Positions 26,228 through 37,300 of a stretch of DNA of 64,000 nt are shown piece after piece. The stretch lies in NCBI RefSeq assembly GCF_014643695.1, contig NZ_BMJY01000004.1, forward strand, positions 124,001 to 188,000, in the 5' to 3' direction. Made by a program: the position numbers and the translations under genes. The notes under the pieces are model-generated. The model was given only the letters and a program-made list of their open reading frames with translations. It did not search any database and was not told where the DNA came from. The DNA is from Microbacterium album (lineage in GTDB: Bacteria; Actinomycetota; Actinomycetes; Actinomycetales; Microbacteriaceae). Positions within the stretch are counted from its first letter, which is position 1. Each line of letters opens with the position of its first letter.

Positions 26228-26860
26228 TCAGAGTCGCGTGAACGTCCCGTCGCGCAGCACGGGCACGGCGTCGAGGTCGTCGACCCTCGCGGCGGCGAGG
26301 ACGTCGGCGTGGCGCGGATCGCCCTCCAGCGCCCGGCCGGAACCGCTGGCGGTGAGCAGGTGCCGGATCGCGCGGCGCAGCGCCGCGAACGACTCCGCGG
26401 CCGCGACGGCCTCGGGCGAGGAGTGGTCGATCCCGAGCCCGGCCAGGGCGTCGACGATCGCGCCGGCTCCGAGATGGTCCTCCACGGCGAACCGCAGCTC
26501 GCCGACATCCGGGCGCTCCCCCGCCGCGATGACAGAGACGCTGGTGCGGGCACCGCGCCGCTCCTGCTCGGCCTTGATCGCGCGGGCGATCGCCGCCGCG
26601 TTCCGCAGCGCGCCGGCGAGCACGAGCGGCGTATGCCCGAGCTCCGCGGCCGCCGTGGCGATCTCCGCGCCGTCCGACCCGGGCGCGCTCGCCTCGTCGA
26701 GCCGCAGTTCGCCGCCGCCCGCGACCGCCGCGGCCGCAGCCGACCCGAACGAGATGACGTCGACGACCACGTAGACGTCCGACGCGGCCACGCGGTGGAC
26801 ACCGCCGACGCCCCAGTCGAGGCGCACCTGGTACGTGGACTGATCCAAGGGGGAGCTCAC
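26228..26860 (-). CDS. ComB-like 2-phosphosulfolactate phosphatase family protein
   Basis: The 210-residue product matches the ComB fold: VYVVVDVISFGSAAAAAV at about residues 29-46, LVLAGALRNAAAIARAI (79-95) and the C-terminal RFAVEDHLGAGAIVDAL (123-139). ComB removes phosphate from 2-phosphosulfolactate in coenzyme M synthesis. Actinobacteria do not make coenzyme M, so the true substrate is likely a different phosphorylated compound. The start is the GTG at 26860, 6 nt after TACGCT. It is convergent with the SprT-like gene and divergent from the SRPBCC-like gene. Confidence 0.78.
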   Translation of the reverse strand: MSSPLDQSTYQVRLDWGVGGVHRVAASDVYVVVDVISFGSAAAAAVAGGGELRLDEASAPGSDGAEIATAAAELGHTPLVLAGALRNAAAIARAIKAEQERRGARTSVSVIAAGERPDVGELRFAVEDHLGAGAIVDALAGLGIDHSSPEAVAAAESFAALRRAIRHLLTASGSGRALEGDPRHADVLAAARVDDLDAVPVLRDGTFTRL

Positions 26861-26866
26861 TCCCCC

Positions 26867-26872
26867 AGCGTA
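26867..26872 (-). promoter_or_regulatory. Leaderless -10 element (TACGCT)
   Basis: TACGCT on the minus strand ends 6 nt before the GTG at 26860. Confidence 0.6.
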
Positions 26873-26958
26873 GGCCCCCCCCCGCGCGGCCCCTGCCACG
26901 GGTAGGTCGGCGCGCGCAAGCCGCACCGCGGTGGCGCGCGACGAGGCACGATGGACGC

Positions 26959-27486
26959 ATGCGGATCCTGCAGAAGCTGCGGCTGGACATCGACGCGGAC
27001 GCCGCCTGGCGCGCCCTGCACTCGCCCGCCGCGCTGGGTGAGCTGTACGGACCGCTGCTGCGCGTCGAGGCGATGGCCGCCGAGGGGCTCCCGTCGCGCT
27101 GGGACGACGGAGCCGACGCACCCGTGCGGTATGCCGCGGGCGGCATACGCCTCGGGGCGCACCTGATCTCCCTGCACGACCGGCAGAAGACCGACGCGAA
27201 CGGACCCGTGCGGATCCTGCGCGACGCCGGGGTCCCGCTGACCGGCCCGCTGGCCTCGCTCGACGTCTGGGATCACCAGATGGCGGTCTCCCCCGACCCG
27301 GCGGATCCGTCGCGCACGCTGTGGCGGGAGCGCCTCGTGATCGGCGGCCCGACGGCGCCTGCGCTGTGGCCGGCGCTCTGGGCCCTGTGGCAGTGGCGCG
27401 GCGCGCGGCTGAAGCGACTGGCACCCACGTGGGCGTTCGATCCCGAGCCCCCGCCCGCCGCCACGGCCGAGGACGGCCGTGACTGA
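26959..27486 (+). CDS. SRPBCC-like hypothetical protein
   Basis: This 175-residue protein is likely a START/SRPBCC-type alpha/beta ligand-binding fold. It begins MRILQKLRLDIDADAAWRAL, typical of the first strand-helix of such domains, and has DVWDHQMAVSPDP and LWRERLVIGG strands, then a Trp-rich helix ALWPALWALWQWRGARLKRL. The ligand is unknown. The ATG at 26959 follows a CACGAT hexamer by 6 nt, a loose match to the leaderless pattern. Its last 8 nt overlap the acetyltransferase gene, so the two are probably cotranscribed. Confidence 0.7.
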   Translation: MRILQKLRLDIDADAAWRALHSPAALGELYGPLLRVEAMAAEGLPSRWDDGADAPVRYAAGGIRLGAHLISLHDRQKTDANGPVRILRDAGVPLTGPLASLDVWDHQMAVSPDPADPSRTLWRERLVIGGPTAPALWPALWALWQWRGARLKRLAPTWAFDPEPPPAATAEDGRD

Positions 27487-27985
27487 CATCCGCATCCGGC
27501 GGGCGGTGCCGGATGACGCGGATCGGCTCAGCGAGGTGCACGTGCGGACGTGGCGCATCGCGTACCGCGGGCTGATCCCGCAGGCCGTGCTCGACTCGCT
27601 CGACATCGTCGCGCGCTCGACTCGCTGGCGCACGACGCTCGAGAACCCCAAGGCGCGCGGACGGACGTGGGTCGCGATCGAGGGGGACGAGCTCATCGGA
27701 TTCAGCTCGTCGGGACCGGGCCGCGGCGAGGAGCCGCCGTCACCGCTCGAGCTGTGGGCGCTGTACGTGCTGCCGGACCGGCACGGGTCGGGGGCGGGCA
27801 AGCTCCTCGCCGACGCGGCGATCGGGGAAGTGCCCGCCTTCCTGTGGGTGCTGGAGGGCAACGGGCGCGCCATCCGCTTCTACGAGAAGATCGGCTTCCG
27901 CTTCGACGGCGCCACGAAGGTCGAGCCGACGTGGTCGGGCGGCGTCCTGCTCCACGAGCGCCGGATGGTGCGCACCGCGATCTGA
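27479..27985 (+). CDS. GNAT-family N-acetyltransferase
   Basis: The 168-residue product has the full GNAT fold: IRIRRAVPDDADRLSEVHVR at the N-terminus, beta4 LWALYVLPDRHGSGAGKLLA with the acetyl-CoA loop R/HGSGAG (about residues 101-106), and FLWVLEGNGRAIRFYEKIGF, the standard motif B. It would transfer acetyl from acetyl-CoA to an unidentified amine or peptide N-terminus. It overlaps the preceding gene by 8 nt. Confidence 0.9.
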   Translation: MTDIRIRRAVPDDADRLSEVHVRTWRIAYRGLIPQAVLDSLDIVARSTRWRTTLENPKARGRTWVAIEGDELIGFSSSGPGRGEEPPSPLELWALYVLPDRHGSGAGKLLADAAIGEVPAFLWVLEGNGRAIRFYEKIGFRFDGATKVEPTWSGGVLLHERRMVRTAI

Positions 27986-28035
27986 GCCGTCCCGACGCGC
28001 GGGGCACGGGCCGGAGGGGCGCGGTCCGGGCCGGA

Positions 28036-29508
28036 TCAGTCGGCCGCGAGCGCCTCGACGGGGGCGACGCGCGTGGCCAGCCGCGTCGGGCCGACGGCGG
28101 CGGCGAGCGTCAGGACCGCCGTCGCCAGGATCACCGCCGTGACCGGCAGCCACGGCAGCGCGGGCAGGACGAAGGATCCGGACGGCCCGCCCGGGCTCGT
28201 CGGCACCGCGCCGAGCAGGGACTGCGCCGCCGCCCAGCCGTAGACCACTCCCAGTCCGAGCCCCAGCACGAGGGCCGCGATCGTGATGTGGGCGGCCTCC
28301 AGCAGCACCATGCGGCGCACCTGCGCGTTCGACAGCCCCAGGGCCCGCAGCAGGCCGAGCTCGGCACGGCGCTGGACGACGCCGATCGTGAGCAGGTTGA
28401 CCAGGCCCACACCGGCGATCACGGCGGAGACCGCCACGAGCCCCATCATCACGTAGGAGAACGTGTCCATCACCGCCGAGAACTCGGCGTCGAGCCGCCC
28501 GCCGGCGTTGGCGGTGAGGACGGCCTTGGCCGACTCGGTCGCGACCGCGAACATCGTCACGAGCGTGACGCCCATGACGACGCCGATCGCCATCCGGCTC
28601 GACCGCTCCGGATAGCGCAGGGCGTTCTCGGCGGCCAGGCGCGCCGTGGCGCTCGAGCCGAACCAGCGCCCGACGATGCGCAGCACGGGCGGCATGACGA
28701 TCGTCGCACCGAGCACGAGCCCCGTGAACGACAGCAGACCGCCGACGAACGCCACGATCACCCCGAGCGGGGTGACGAGGCCCGCCACGATGCCCAGCGC
28801 CAGCAGCACCGCGCCGATCGCGAACAGCACGATGGCTCCGATGTTGCGCGCCGGCCGCGCGGACGCCGCCTCGCGCGAGCGCTCCACGGATCCGCCGAGC
28901 GCCTGCAGCGGCGTGACCGCCAGCACGCGACGGGAGCCGACCCACGCGGCCGCCCACGTGGTCAGGACGACGATGCCCGCGGGCACGAGGAGCACGCCGC
29001 GTCCGACGTCGTAGCCGGGGTCCACGCCCAGCAGCTCGTTGCCGGCGAGGACGCCGCCCGCGGCGAGCGCGAGCCCGGCGACGAGCCCGGCGGCGGCGCC
29101 GATGATGCCCACCACGAGCCCCTGGCCCGCGACCTCGTCGCGCTGCGACCGGGCGGACGCGCCGATGAGGCGCATGAGCGCGATGCGGCGCGTGCGTCCG
29201 GCCACGATCGTCGAGAACGTGTTGGCCGTCACCACCGCGGCGACGTACACCGCGACGGCGACGAGCAGCACGCTGAGGATCGCGACGACGGCGGCGAGGG
29301 TCTCGCTGTCGCCGATGTACGGGTCGCTGCGCAGCAGCTCGCCGATGTAACCGGTGGCGCTGATCAGCACGACGCCGAACGCGCTCGACAGGGCCGCGAC
29401 CAGGACGCTGGCGCCCATCCCGCGTTCCCGCAGGAACGCCAGCCGGGCCAGGCGCGACCCGGTCGCCGAGGTGTCCGGGACGTGCGTGGTCATCGTCGCG
29501 GCGGTCAT
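28036..29508 (-). CDS. FtsX-family ABC transporter permease
   Basis: This 490-residue membrane protein contains two FtsX-type units. Helix-rich segments lie near residues 35-55, 70-100, 120-160, 180-200, 230-290, 365-395, 415-440 and 455-475. The first FtsX motif follows RRIALMRLIGASARSQRDEV and the second RRAELGLLRALGLSNAQVRR, both matching the coupling-helix signature. It would export or transduce force on an unknown lipophilic compound or peptide together with the ATPase encoded just upstream. The ATG at 29508 has GGAGG before it and overlaps the ATPase stop (ATGA). Confidence 0.9.
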   Translation of the reverse strand: MTAATMTTHVPDTSATGSRLARLAFLRERGMGASVLVAALSSAFGVVLISATGYIGELLRSDPYIGDSETLAAVVAILSVLLVAVAVYVAAVVTANTFSTIVAGRTRRIALMRLIGASARSQRDEVAGQGLVVGIIGAAAGLVAGLALAAGGVLAGNELLGVDPGYDVGRGVLLVPAGIVVLTTWAAAWVGSRRVLAVTPLQALGGSVERSREAASARPARNIGAIVLFAIGAVLLALGIVAGLVTPLGVIVAFVGGLLSFTGLVLGATIVMPPVLRIVGRWFGSSATARLAAENALRYPERSSRMAIGVVMGVTLVTMFAVATESAKAVLTANAGGRLDAEFSAVMDTFSYVMMGLVAVSAVIAGVGLVNLLTIGVVQRRAELGLLRALGLSNAQVRRMVLLEAAHITIAALVLGLGLGVVYGWAAAQSLLGAVPTSPGGPSGSFVLPALPWLPVTAVILATAVLTLAAAVGPTRLATRVAPVEALAAD

Positions 29509-30266
29509 GACGCCACCTCCGCGGACAGCATGTGCGCCGAGATCTGTTCGGGCGTCTGGCGCGGCTTGTCGGCGTCGATCCGCCCATCGGCGAGGAAGAG
29601 GACGCGATCGGCGTGGCTCGCCGCGATCGGGTCGTGCGTCACCATCGCGATGCTCTGCCCGTGCTCGCGGCTCGCCGTCGCGAGGAGCGCGAGCACCTCC
29701 CGGCCGGTGCGGGAATCGAGGTTTCCGGTCGGCTCGTCCGCGAACACGAGGTCGGGCGCCGTCGCCAGCGCCCGGGCGATCGCGACGCGCTGCTGCTGAC
29801 CGCCGCTGAGCTGGTGCGGGCGGTGGCCGAGCCGCGCGCCGAGCCCGAGCGTGTCGATGAGACCGTCGATGCGCGCGCGCTCGCTCGTGGTGGGTCGGCG
29901 TCCGTCCAGGTCGAAGGGAAGCAGGATGTTCGCGCGGACATCGAGCGTCGGCACGAGGTTGAACGCCTGGAACACGAAGCCGACGCGACGCCGGCGCAGC
30001 AGCGTGAGCTGATGGTCGCCGAGCCCCGTGATCTCGGTGTCGCCGATCCACGCGCGCCCGCCCGTCGGCGCGTCCAGGCCGGCCATGATGTGCATGAGCG
30101 TCGACTTGCCGGATCCGCTCGGGCCCATGATCGCCGTGAACTGCCCGCGGCGGATCCCGACGCTCACGTCGTCGAGCGCCCGGACGACGCTCGCGCCCTC
30201 GCCGTAGGTCTTGGTGAGGCTCTGGACGCGGGCGGCGAGACCCATGTCCGTGGTGGTGATCTCCAT
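29505..30266 (-). CDS. MacB/LolD-type ABC transporter ATPase
   Basis: The 253-residue ATPase has Walker A GPSGSGKST (about 48-56), Q-loop FVFQAFNL, signature LSGGQQQRVAIARAL, Walker B LVFADEPTGNLD and switch H in VTHDP. Sequence style places it with exporters paired with FtsX permeases, in agreement with the coupled downstream gene. No sensor kinase for bacitracin-type regulation is adjacent. The ATG at 30266 follows TAGCGT by 7 nt. Confidence 0.93.
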   Translation of the reverse strand: MEITTTDMGLAARVQSLTKTYGEGASVVRALDDVSVGIRRGQFTAIMGPSGSGKSTLMHIMAGLDAPTGGRAWIGDTEITGLGDHQLTLLRRRRVGFVFQAFNLVPTLDVRANILLPFDLDGRRPTTSERARIDGLIDTLGLGARLGHRPHQLSGGQQQRVAIARALATAPDLVFADEPTGNLDSRTGREVLALLATASREHGQSIAMVTHDPIAASHADRVLFLADGRIDADKPRQTPEQISAHMLSAEVAS

Positions 30267-30273
30267 GACTCCG

Positions 30274-30279
30274 ACGCTA
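30274..30279 (-). promoter_or_regulatory. Leaderless -10 element (TAGCGT)
   Basis: TAGCGT on the minus strand ends 7 nt before the ATG of the ABC ATPase gene at 30266. Confidence 0.6.
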
Positions 30280-30403
30280 CGGAGACCCGGCCGCCCCCCG
30301 GATCGCCCTGGCGGCTCATCCGCGTACATCGCGAGGATGATCCTGCCTGCCGCGGACACGCCCGCGAACGAGGATGCGCGAGACCGGGGATCTCCGCTAC
30401 ATT

Positions 30404-30414
30404 TGAATCGTTCA
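30404..30414 (+). promoter_or_regulatory. Candidate Fur-family operator in front of furA-katG
   Basis: TGAATCGTTCA is a perfect palindrome (TGAA/TTCA around TCG) in an otherwise GC-rich region. It overlaps the end of a TACATT hexamer (30398-30403) that could be the -10, 41 nt before the fur start. FurA proteins of mycobacteria and Streptomyces repress their own furA-katG operon from an AT-rich site in the same place. Confidence 0.55.
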
Positions 30415-30454
30415 GGATTTCCCTCCCCCTTCGATCCGACGGGACGACATCGGC

Positions 30455-33221
<2,767 letters not shown>

Positions 33222-33234
33222 GACCCCTGCGCGC

Positions 33235-33266
33235 GATGCCGCTCCCTCTCCGGAGGGGGCGGCATC
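33235..33266 (+). terminator. Terminator hairpin after katG
   Basis: A GC-rich stem starting GATGCCGC and closing with GCGGCATC, extended inward by CCCTC/GAGGG with a small bulge and a TCCG loop, 13 nt after the katG stop. Confidence 0.8.
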
Positions 33267-33284
33267 GCCGCGTTCCGGGGCCCC

Positions 33285-33369
33285 ATGTCCCCATTCGTGT
33301 CGCTTTAGGCGCCGGATTCCGGCATCAACTGGGACACGGCAGCGGCGAGAGCGGCACGAAGTGGGACAC
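33285..33369. repeat. Imperfect inverted repeat with a GGGACAC motif
   Basis: ATGTCCCCATTCGTGTCGC (33285-33303) is complementary at 15 of 19 positions to GCGGCACGAAGTGGGACAC (33351-33369). A further GGGACAC occurs at 33331-33337. It lies between the katG terminator and the 3' end of the response-regulator gene, in a 172-bp convergent gap. It may be a degraded mobile repeat or a weak two-way terminator. Confidence 0.45.
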
Positions 33370-33393
33370 GGGCGAGGTCGCCGCACGCCGCCG

Positions 33394-34029
33394 CTAGGCG
33401 AGCCCGTGCTCGAACGCGAAGACGACGAGCTGCACGCGGTCGCGCAGGGCGAGCTTGGAGAGGATGCGGCTGATGTGCGTCTTGACGGTGGCCTCGCTCA
33501 GGAACTCGCGGGCCGCGATCTCGGCGTTGCTGAGGCCGCGGGCGGCGAGCGCGAAGATCTCCCGCTCCCGCTCGGTCAGTTCGCCGTAGGCGGGCGGGAC
33601 GGGGCGCGGCGCCTCCGCGAAGTGGGCGAACAGCTCGCGCGTGGCCGCGGCGGCGATCACCGAGGACCCGGCATGCACGGTGCGGATCGCCGCGAGCAGG
33701 AACTCGGGATCGGCGTCCTTGAGCAGGAACCCGGACGCGCCCTGGCGGATGGCGCGGGCGGCGGCCTCGTCGAGATCGAACGTCGTCAGCATGACGACCT
33801 TGGGCGCGTCGGGCTGCTGCAGGAGCGCGGCCGTCGCGGCGAGACCGTCCATGACCGGCATGCGGATGTCCATCAGCACGACGTCGGGCCGGGCGCGGCT
33901 CACGACGTCCAGGGCTTCTCGTCCATCGCCCGCCTCGCCGACGACCTCGAGGTCCGGCTGGGAGGCGACGAGCATCCGGATCCCGGCACGGAACAGCGCC
34001 TGGTCGTCCACGAGCACGACTCGGATCAT
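33394..34029 (-). CDS. LuxR-family (NarL-type) response regulator
   Basis: The 211-residue protein has an N-terminal receiver with the acidic pair D8-D9, phospho-acceptor D54 in VVLMDIRMP and Lys in GFLLKD, and a C-terminal LuxR helix-turn-helix (about 148-208; LTEREREIFALAARGLSNAE). It follows the histidine kinase by 40 nt and is its obvious partner. A GAGGAT hexamer lies 6 nt before the ATG. The stimulus and regulon are unknown. Confidence 0.94.
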   Translation of the reverse strand: MIRVVLVDDQALFRAGIRMLVASQPDLEVVGEAGDGREALDVVSRARPDVVLMDIRMPVMDGLAATAALLQQPDAPKVVMLTTFDLDEAAARAIRQGASGFLLKDADPEFLLAAIRTVHAGSSVIAAAATRELFAHFAEAPRPVPPAYGELTEREREIFALAARGLSNAEIAAREFLSEATVKTHISRILSKLALRDRVQLVVFAFEHGLA

Positions 34030-34069
34030 CCGTGCATCCTCTCACCCGGCGCGCGGATGCCGCGCGAGC

Positions 34070-35299
34070 TCACGCCGCGCGACCGATCGGCAGCTCGGCC
34101 CGCACGACGAACGCGCCGCCCTCTGGACCGGCGTCCAGGCGTCCGCCGGCGAGCTGTGCGCGCTCGCGCATGCCGATCAGGCCGTGGCCGCCGGGCTCGA
34201 CACCGCCGGCGAGAAGGGACGACTCGGTCCGCGGCTCCCCGTCGAGGCCGTTGCGCACCTCGAGCCCCACGCGGTCAGGCAGCCAGGACAGCCCCACGTC
34301 GACGGGGCCGCCGTCGCCGTGTCGCAGGGCGTTGGTGAGCGCCTCCTGCAGGATGCGGTACACGGCCAGCTGCACGGCCGCAGGCGGCTCCCCGGGCGGG
34401 ACGGGATCGACATCGACGCGCAGCTCGACACCCGCGGCGCGTACCTGCGCGTACAGCTGCTCGAGGTCGGCGAGGGTCGGCTGCGGGCCCTCCGCCTGCC
34501 GGTGCCGCAGCTGCGTGAGCAGCACGCGCACATCGGCGAGCGCGGCGCGGGCCGTCTGGCTGATGGTGGTCAGCGCCGCCTTCGCCGTCTCCGGATCGGC
34601 CGCCGCGGCGTAGCGGGCGCCGTCCGCCTGGGCGATGACGACCGCGAGCGAGTGCGCCACGACGTCGTGCATGTCGCGCGCGATGCGCCCCCGCTCCTCC
34701 TCCGCCGCTGCGCGCTCCTCGGCCTCGCGCTGCGCGCGCCGTCCCTCGCGGGTGCGGACCATGGCGCGCGTGAGCGCACCGAGCGTCCACGACAGCATCA
34801 GTGCGAAGAGCGCGGACGTGAACGTCGCGATGACCGGGACCGCGAGCTCCCACCCCGCCCATCCCGGAACGGCGAATATGCCCGGGAGCATCACGAGGTA
34901 CACCGCGATCGCGACCGCACCCACGAACGCCGAGGCGAAGCCCGCCCAGAACACGACCTTCGTCCCGTACGCCGCCGTGGCGAACAGCACGACGAAGATG
35001 GCCGTGTTGCCGAGGATGGGGGGCAGGCCGGCTCCCATCTGCCCCAGCGCACCGACCCACGCGACGATGAGCGCCAGCGGCGGGGAGACCCGGCTCAGCA
35101 TGAGCGCCGCCACCATCGTCAGCGCGGTCGCATACCCCGGCAGGGGCGGGGCGCCCGGATCCAACGCGGTCACCGTCGCGAAGGCGAACAGCGCGAAGAC
35201 GCCGCCCACGACGATGTCGATCACCCACTGGGTGGGCGAGACCCGCCGGAACCAGCCGTTCGTCTCCGCCTCCGGCGCGGTCGTCCTGCTGTCGTCCAT
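34070..35299 (-). CDS. HisKA_3 sensor histidine kinase
   Basis: The 409-residue kinase has five to six membrane helices (residues 25-175) with short loops and no large sensor domain, then a coiled linker (about 185-205). The dimerisation helix carries phospho-acceptor H211 in RIARDMHDVVAHSLAVV, and the ATPase domain has LTNALRHGDGGPVDVGL and GLIGMRERAQLAGG. This is the DesK/LiaS-like class, which often senses membrane or envelope state. The ATG at 35299 follows TACGGT by 7 nt. It is followed by its response regulator. Confidence 0.93.
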   Translation of the reverse strand: MDDSRTTAPEAETNGWFRRVSPTQWVIDIVVGGVFALFAFATVTALDPGAPPLPGYATALTMVAALMLSRVSPPLALIVAWVGALGQMGAGLPPILGNTAIFVVLFATAAYGTKVVFWAGFASAFVGAVAIAVYLVMLPGIFAVPGWAGWELAVPVIATFTSALFALMLSWTLGALTRAMVRTREGRRAQREAEERAAAEEERGRIARDMHDVVAHSLAVVIAQADGARYAAAADPETAKAALTTISQTARAALADVRVLLTQLRHRQAEGPQPTLADLEQLYAQVRAAGVELRVDVDPVPPGEPPAAVQLAVYRILQEALTNALRHGDGGPVDVGLSWLPDRVGLEVRNGLDGEPRTESSLLAGGVEPGGHGLIGMRERAQLAGGRLDAGPEGGAFVVRAELPIGRAA

Positions 35300-35306
35300 C
35301 CCCCTC

Positions 35307-35312
35307 ACCGTA
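35307..35312 (-). promoter_or_regulatory. Leaderless -10 element (TACGGT)
   Basis: TACGGT on the minus strand ends 7 nt before the kinase ATG at 35299. The gap reads GAGGGGG, so a very short leader with a ribosome site is also possible. Confidence 0.5.
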
Positions 35313-35404
35313 CGTTCCGCAGCGGCCTCCCACATCCGCCGCGGGATGTATCCCGGCGACGAGGGGCGGGCCGTCTGTCACCGGGACGGTGTGAGGATGG
35401 ACGG

Positions 35405-36469
35405 GTGAGTACGCCGCGCGCAGCCGAGCCCCGTTCCTTCGCCTCCGACAACTACGCGGGGGTCCACCCCGAGGTGATCGCGGCGATCGCCGCCGCCAAC
35501 GGCGGACACGAGCCGGCGTACGGGGAGGATGCGCAGACGGCGCGGCTCCAGGAGCTGTTCGCGAACCTGCTCGGCGACGGCGTCGCGGCGTACCCGGTCT
35601 TCAACGGCACGGGTGCGAACGTGGTGGCGCTGCAGTCGATGCTCACCCCCTGGGGCGCGGTGATCACGCCGGCTCTCGCGCACGTGAACACCGACGAGGG
35701 CGGCGCGCCCGAGAAGGTCGGCCGGATGAAGCTCACTCCGATCGCGACGCCCGACGCCAAGCTCACGCCGGACATGATCGAGGCGGCCGCGGGCGGCCGC
35801 GGCGTGCACCAGGCGGTGCCGCAGGTGGTCTCGATCACCCAGTCGACGGAGCTGGGCACGCTCTACACCGTCGAGGAGATCGCCGCGGTCGCCGAGCGCG
35901 CGCACGCGCTCGGGCTGACGGTGCACATGGACGGTGCGCGGATCGCGAACGCCGCCGCCGCGCTGGACGTGCCGCTGCGCGCGTTCACCCGTGACGCGGG
36001 CGTGGACGTGCTGAGCTTCGGCGGCACCAAGAACGGGTGCCTCGCGGCGGAGGCCGTCGTGGTGCTGAACCCGGACGCGGTGAACGGGATCGAGTACCTG
36101 CGCAAGACCGCGATGCAGCTCGCGTCGAAGATGCGCTTCGTCTCGGCGCAGCTGGTCGCGCTGCTCACGGACGAGCTGTGGCTGCGCAGCGCCGCGCACG
36201 CGAACGCGATGGCCGCCCGCCTGCGGGCAGGGATCGAGTCGGGCCTGGCGGACGGATCGATCCGGGGCGTGGGCTTCACCCAGCCGACGCAGGTCAACGG
36301 CGTGTTCGCGACGCTGCCGCCCGGGGTCGCCGACCGGCTGCGCGAGCGCTTCCGCTTCTACGACTGGGACGCCGCGATCGGCGAGGTGCGCTGGCTCACG
36401 AGCTTCGACACGACCGAGGCCGACGTGGACGCCTTCGTCGCCGCGATCGCGGCCGAGACCCGCGCCTGA
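35405..36469 (+). CDS. Low-specificity threonine aldolase-like PLP enzyme
   Basis: The 354-residue protein belongs to the beta-eliminating lyase/threonine aldolase fold-type I family. It begins with the typical RSFASDNYAGVHPEVIAAIA. The PLP ring-stacking region is FNGTGANVVALQ, D176 lies in VHMDGARIANAA and the Schiff-base lysine is K209 in LSFGGTKNGCLAAE. The family cleaves L-threonine or L-allo-threonine to glycine and acetaldehyde, though some members act on other beta-hydroxy amino acids. The GTG at 35405 follows GAGGAT by 6 nt. It is divergent from the two-component system. Confidence 0.9.
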   Translation: MSTPRAAEPRSFASDNYAGVHPEVIAAIAAANGGHEPAYGEDAQTARLQELFANLLGDGVAAYPVFNGTGANVVALQSMLTPWGAVITPALAHVNTDEGGAPEKVGRMKLTPIATPDAKLTPDMIEAAAGGRGVHQAVPQVVSITQSTELGTLYTVEEIAAVAERAHALGLTVHMDGARIANAAAALDVPLRAFTRDAGVDVLSFGGTKNGCLAAEAVVVLNPDAVNGIEYLRKTAMQLASKMRFVSAQLVALLTDELWLRSAAHANAMAARLRAGIESGLADGSIRGVGFTQPTQVNGVFATLPPGVADRLRERFRFYDWDAAIGEVRWLTSFDTTEADVDAFVAAIAAETRA

Positions 36470-36478
36470 CGCGCCCGC

Positions 36479-37114
36479 TCAGCGAAGCGCGCCCACGCTC
36501 GCCAGCGCGGTCCGCACGAGCGTGCCGCGCCCACCCTCCATCTCGGCGGCGAGCGCGTCGGACGCCGCCTCCTCGGGCGACATCCACGTGACCTCGAGCG
36601 CGTCCTGACGCGGCTCGCACGTGCCCGTGACCGGCACGACGAACGCGAGCGACACGGCGTGCTGCCGATCGTCGTGGTAGGCGCTCACCCCCGGGATCGG
36701 GAAGTACTCGGCCACCGTGAACGGCGTGGGCTGCGGCGGCAGCAGGGGGAAGGCCATGGGGCCGAGGTCGTTCTCGAGGTGGCGGAACAGCGCGTCGCGC
36801 ACCGTCTCGCCGTACCGCACGCGGCCCGACACGATCGTGCGGCTGATCTCGCCCACCGGGCTGGCACGCAGCAGGACGCCGACCTGCGTGACCGCCCCCG
36901 TGCCGTCGGTGCGCACGGGCACCGCCTCGACGTACAGCATCGGCAGCCGGCGCCGGGCCTCCGCGAGCTCGACCTCGCTCAGCCATCCGGGGTTGGCCGC
37001 GCCGCCGGGCACGCCGCCGAAGCCGCCGGCGCCCGCCGCGGCGAAGTCCGCGTCGTCCGAGCCTCCGATGGGCTCGCGCTCGTTCGGATCGGGGTCGGGA
37101 GTGCGCACAGCCAT
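36479..37114 (-). CDS. NUDIX-like DUF4916 family protein
   Basis: The 211-residue protein has an acidic, Gly-rich leader (1-40) and then a NUDIX fold beginning PGWLSEVELAEARRRLPMLY. The Nudix-box region reads GRVRYGETVRDALFRHLEND, which lacks most of the glutamates of the canonical GX5EX7REUXEEXGU motif, so ordinary metal-dependent pyrophosphohydrolase activity is doubtful. WMSPEEA near residue 180 is typical of the fold's C-terminus. The function is unknown. It is convergent with the aldolase gene (9 nt apart). The ATG follows TATACA by 6 nt. Confidence 0.82.
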   Translation of the reverse strand: MAVRTPDPDPNEREPIGGSDDADFAAAGAGGFGGVPGGAANPGWLSEVELAEARRRLPMLYVEAVPVRTDGTGAVTQVGVLLRASPVGEISRTIVSGRVRYGETVRDALFRHLENDLGPMAFPLLPPQPTPFTVAEYFPIPGVSAYHDDRQHAVSLAFVVPVTGTCEPRQDALEVTWMSPEEAASDALAAEMEGGRGTLVRTALASVGALR

Positions 37115-37300
37115 GCCTCCTGTATACCCGCACGACGTCGGAACGCCACGCGCGGCGGGCCGCTCACAGGGTTCTGCGCCCGCTCACAGGCCCTACACGC
37201 CACGGCGGCACGCATCCGTCCCACCCGTCCTGCATGCGGGCCGCGGAGCGTGCGAGCAGGGTGCGTGACGGATGTCGGGGGTTCGGGCGAGGATGGGAGG

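Noticed and set aside
26228..26860. Coenzyme M biosynthesis from the ComB-like gene
   Set aside because: Only the fold matches. No other ComA/C/D/E genes are near and the organism is not expected to make coenzyme M.
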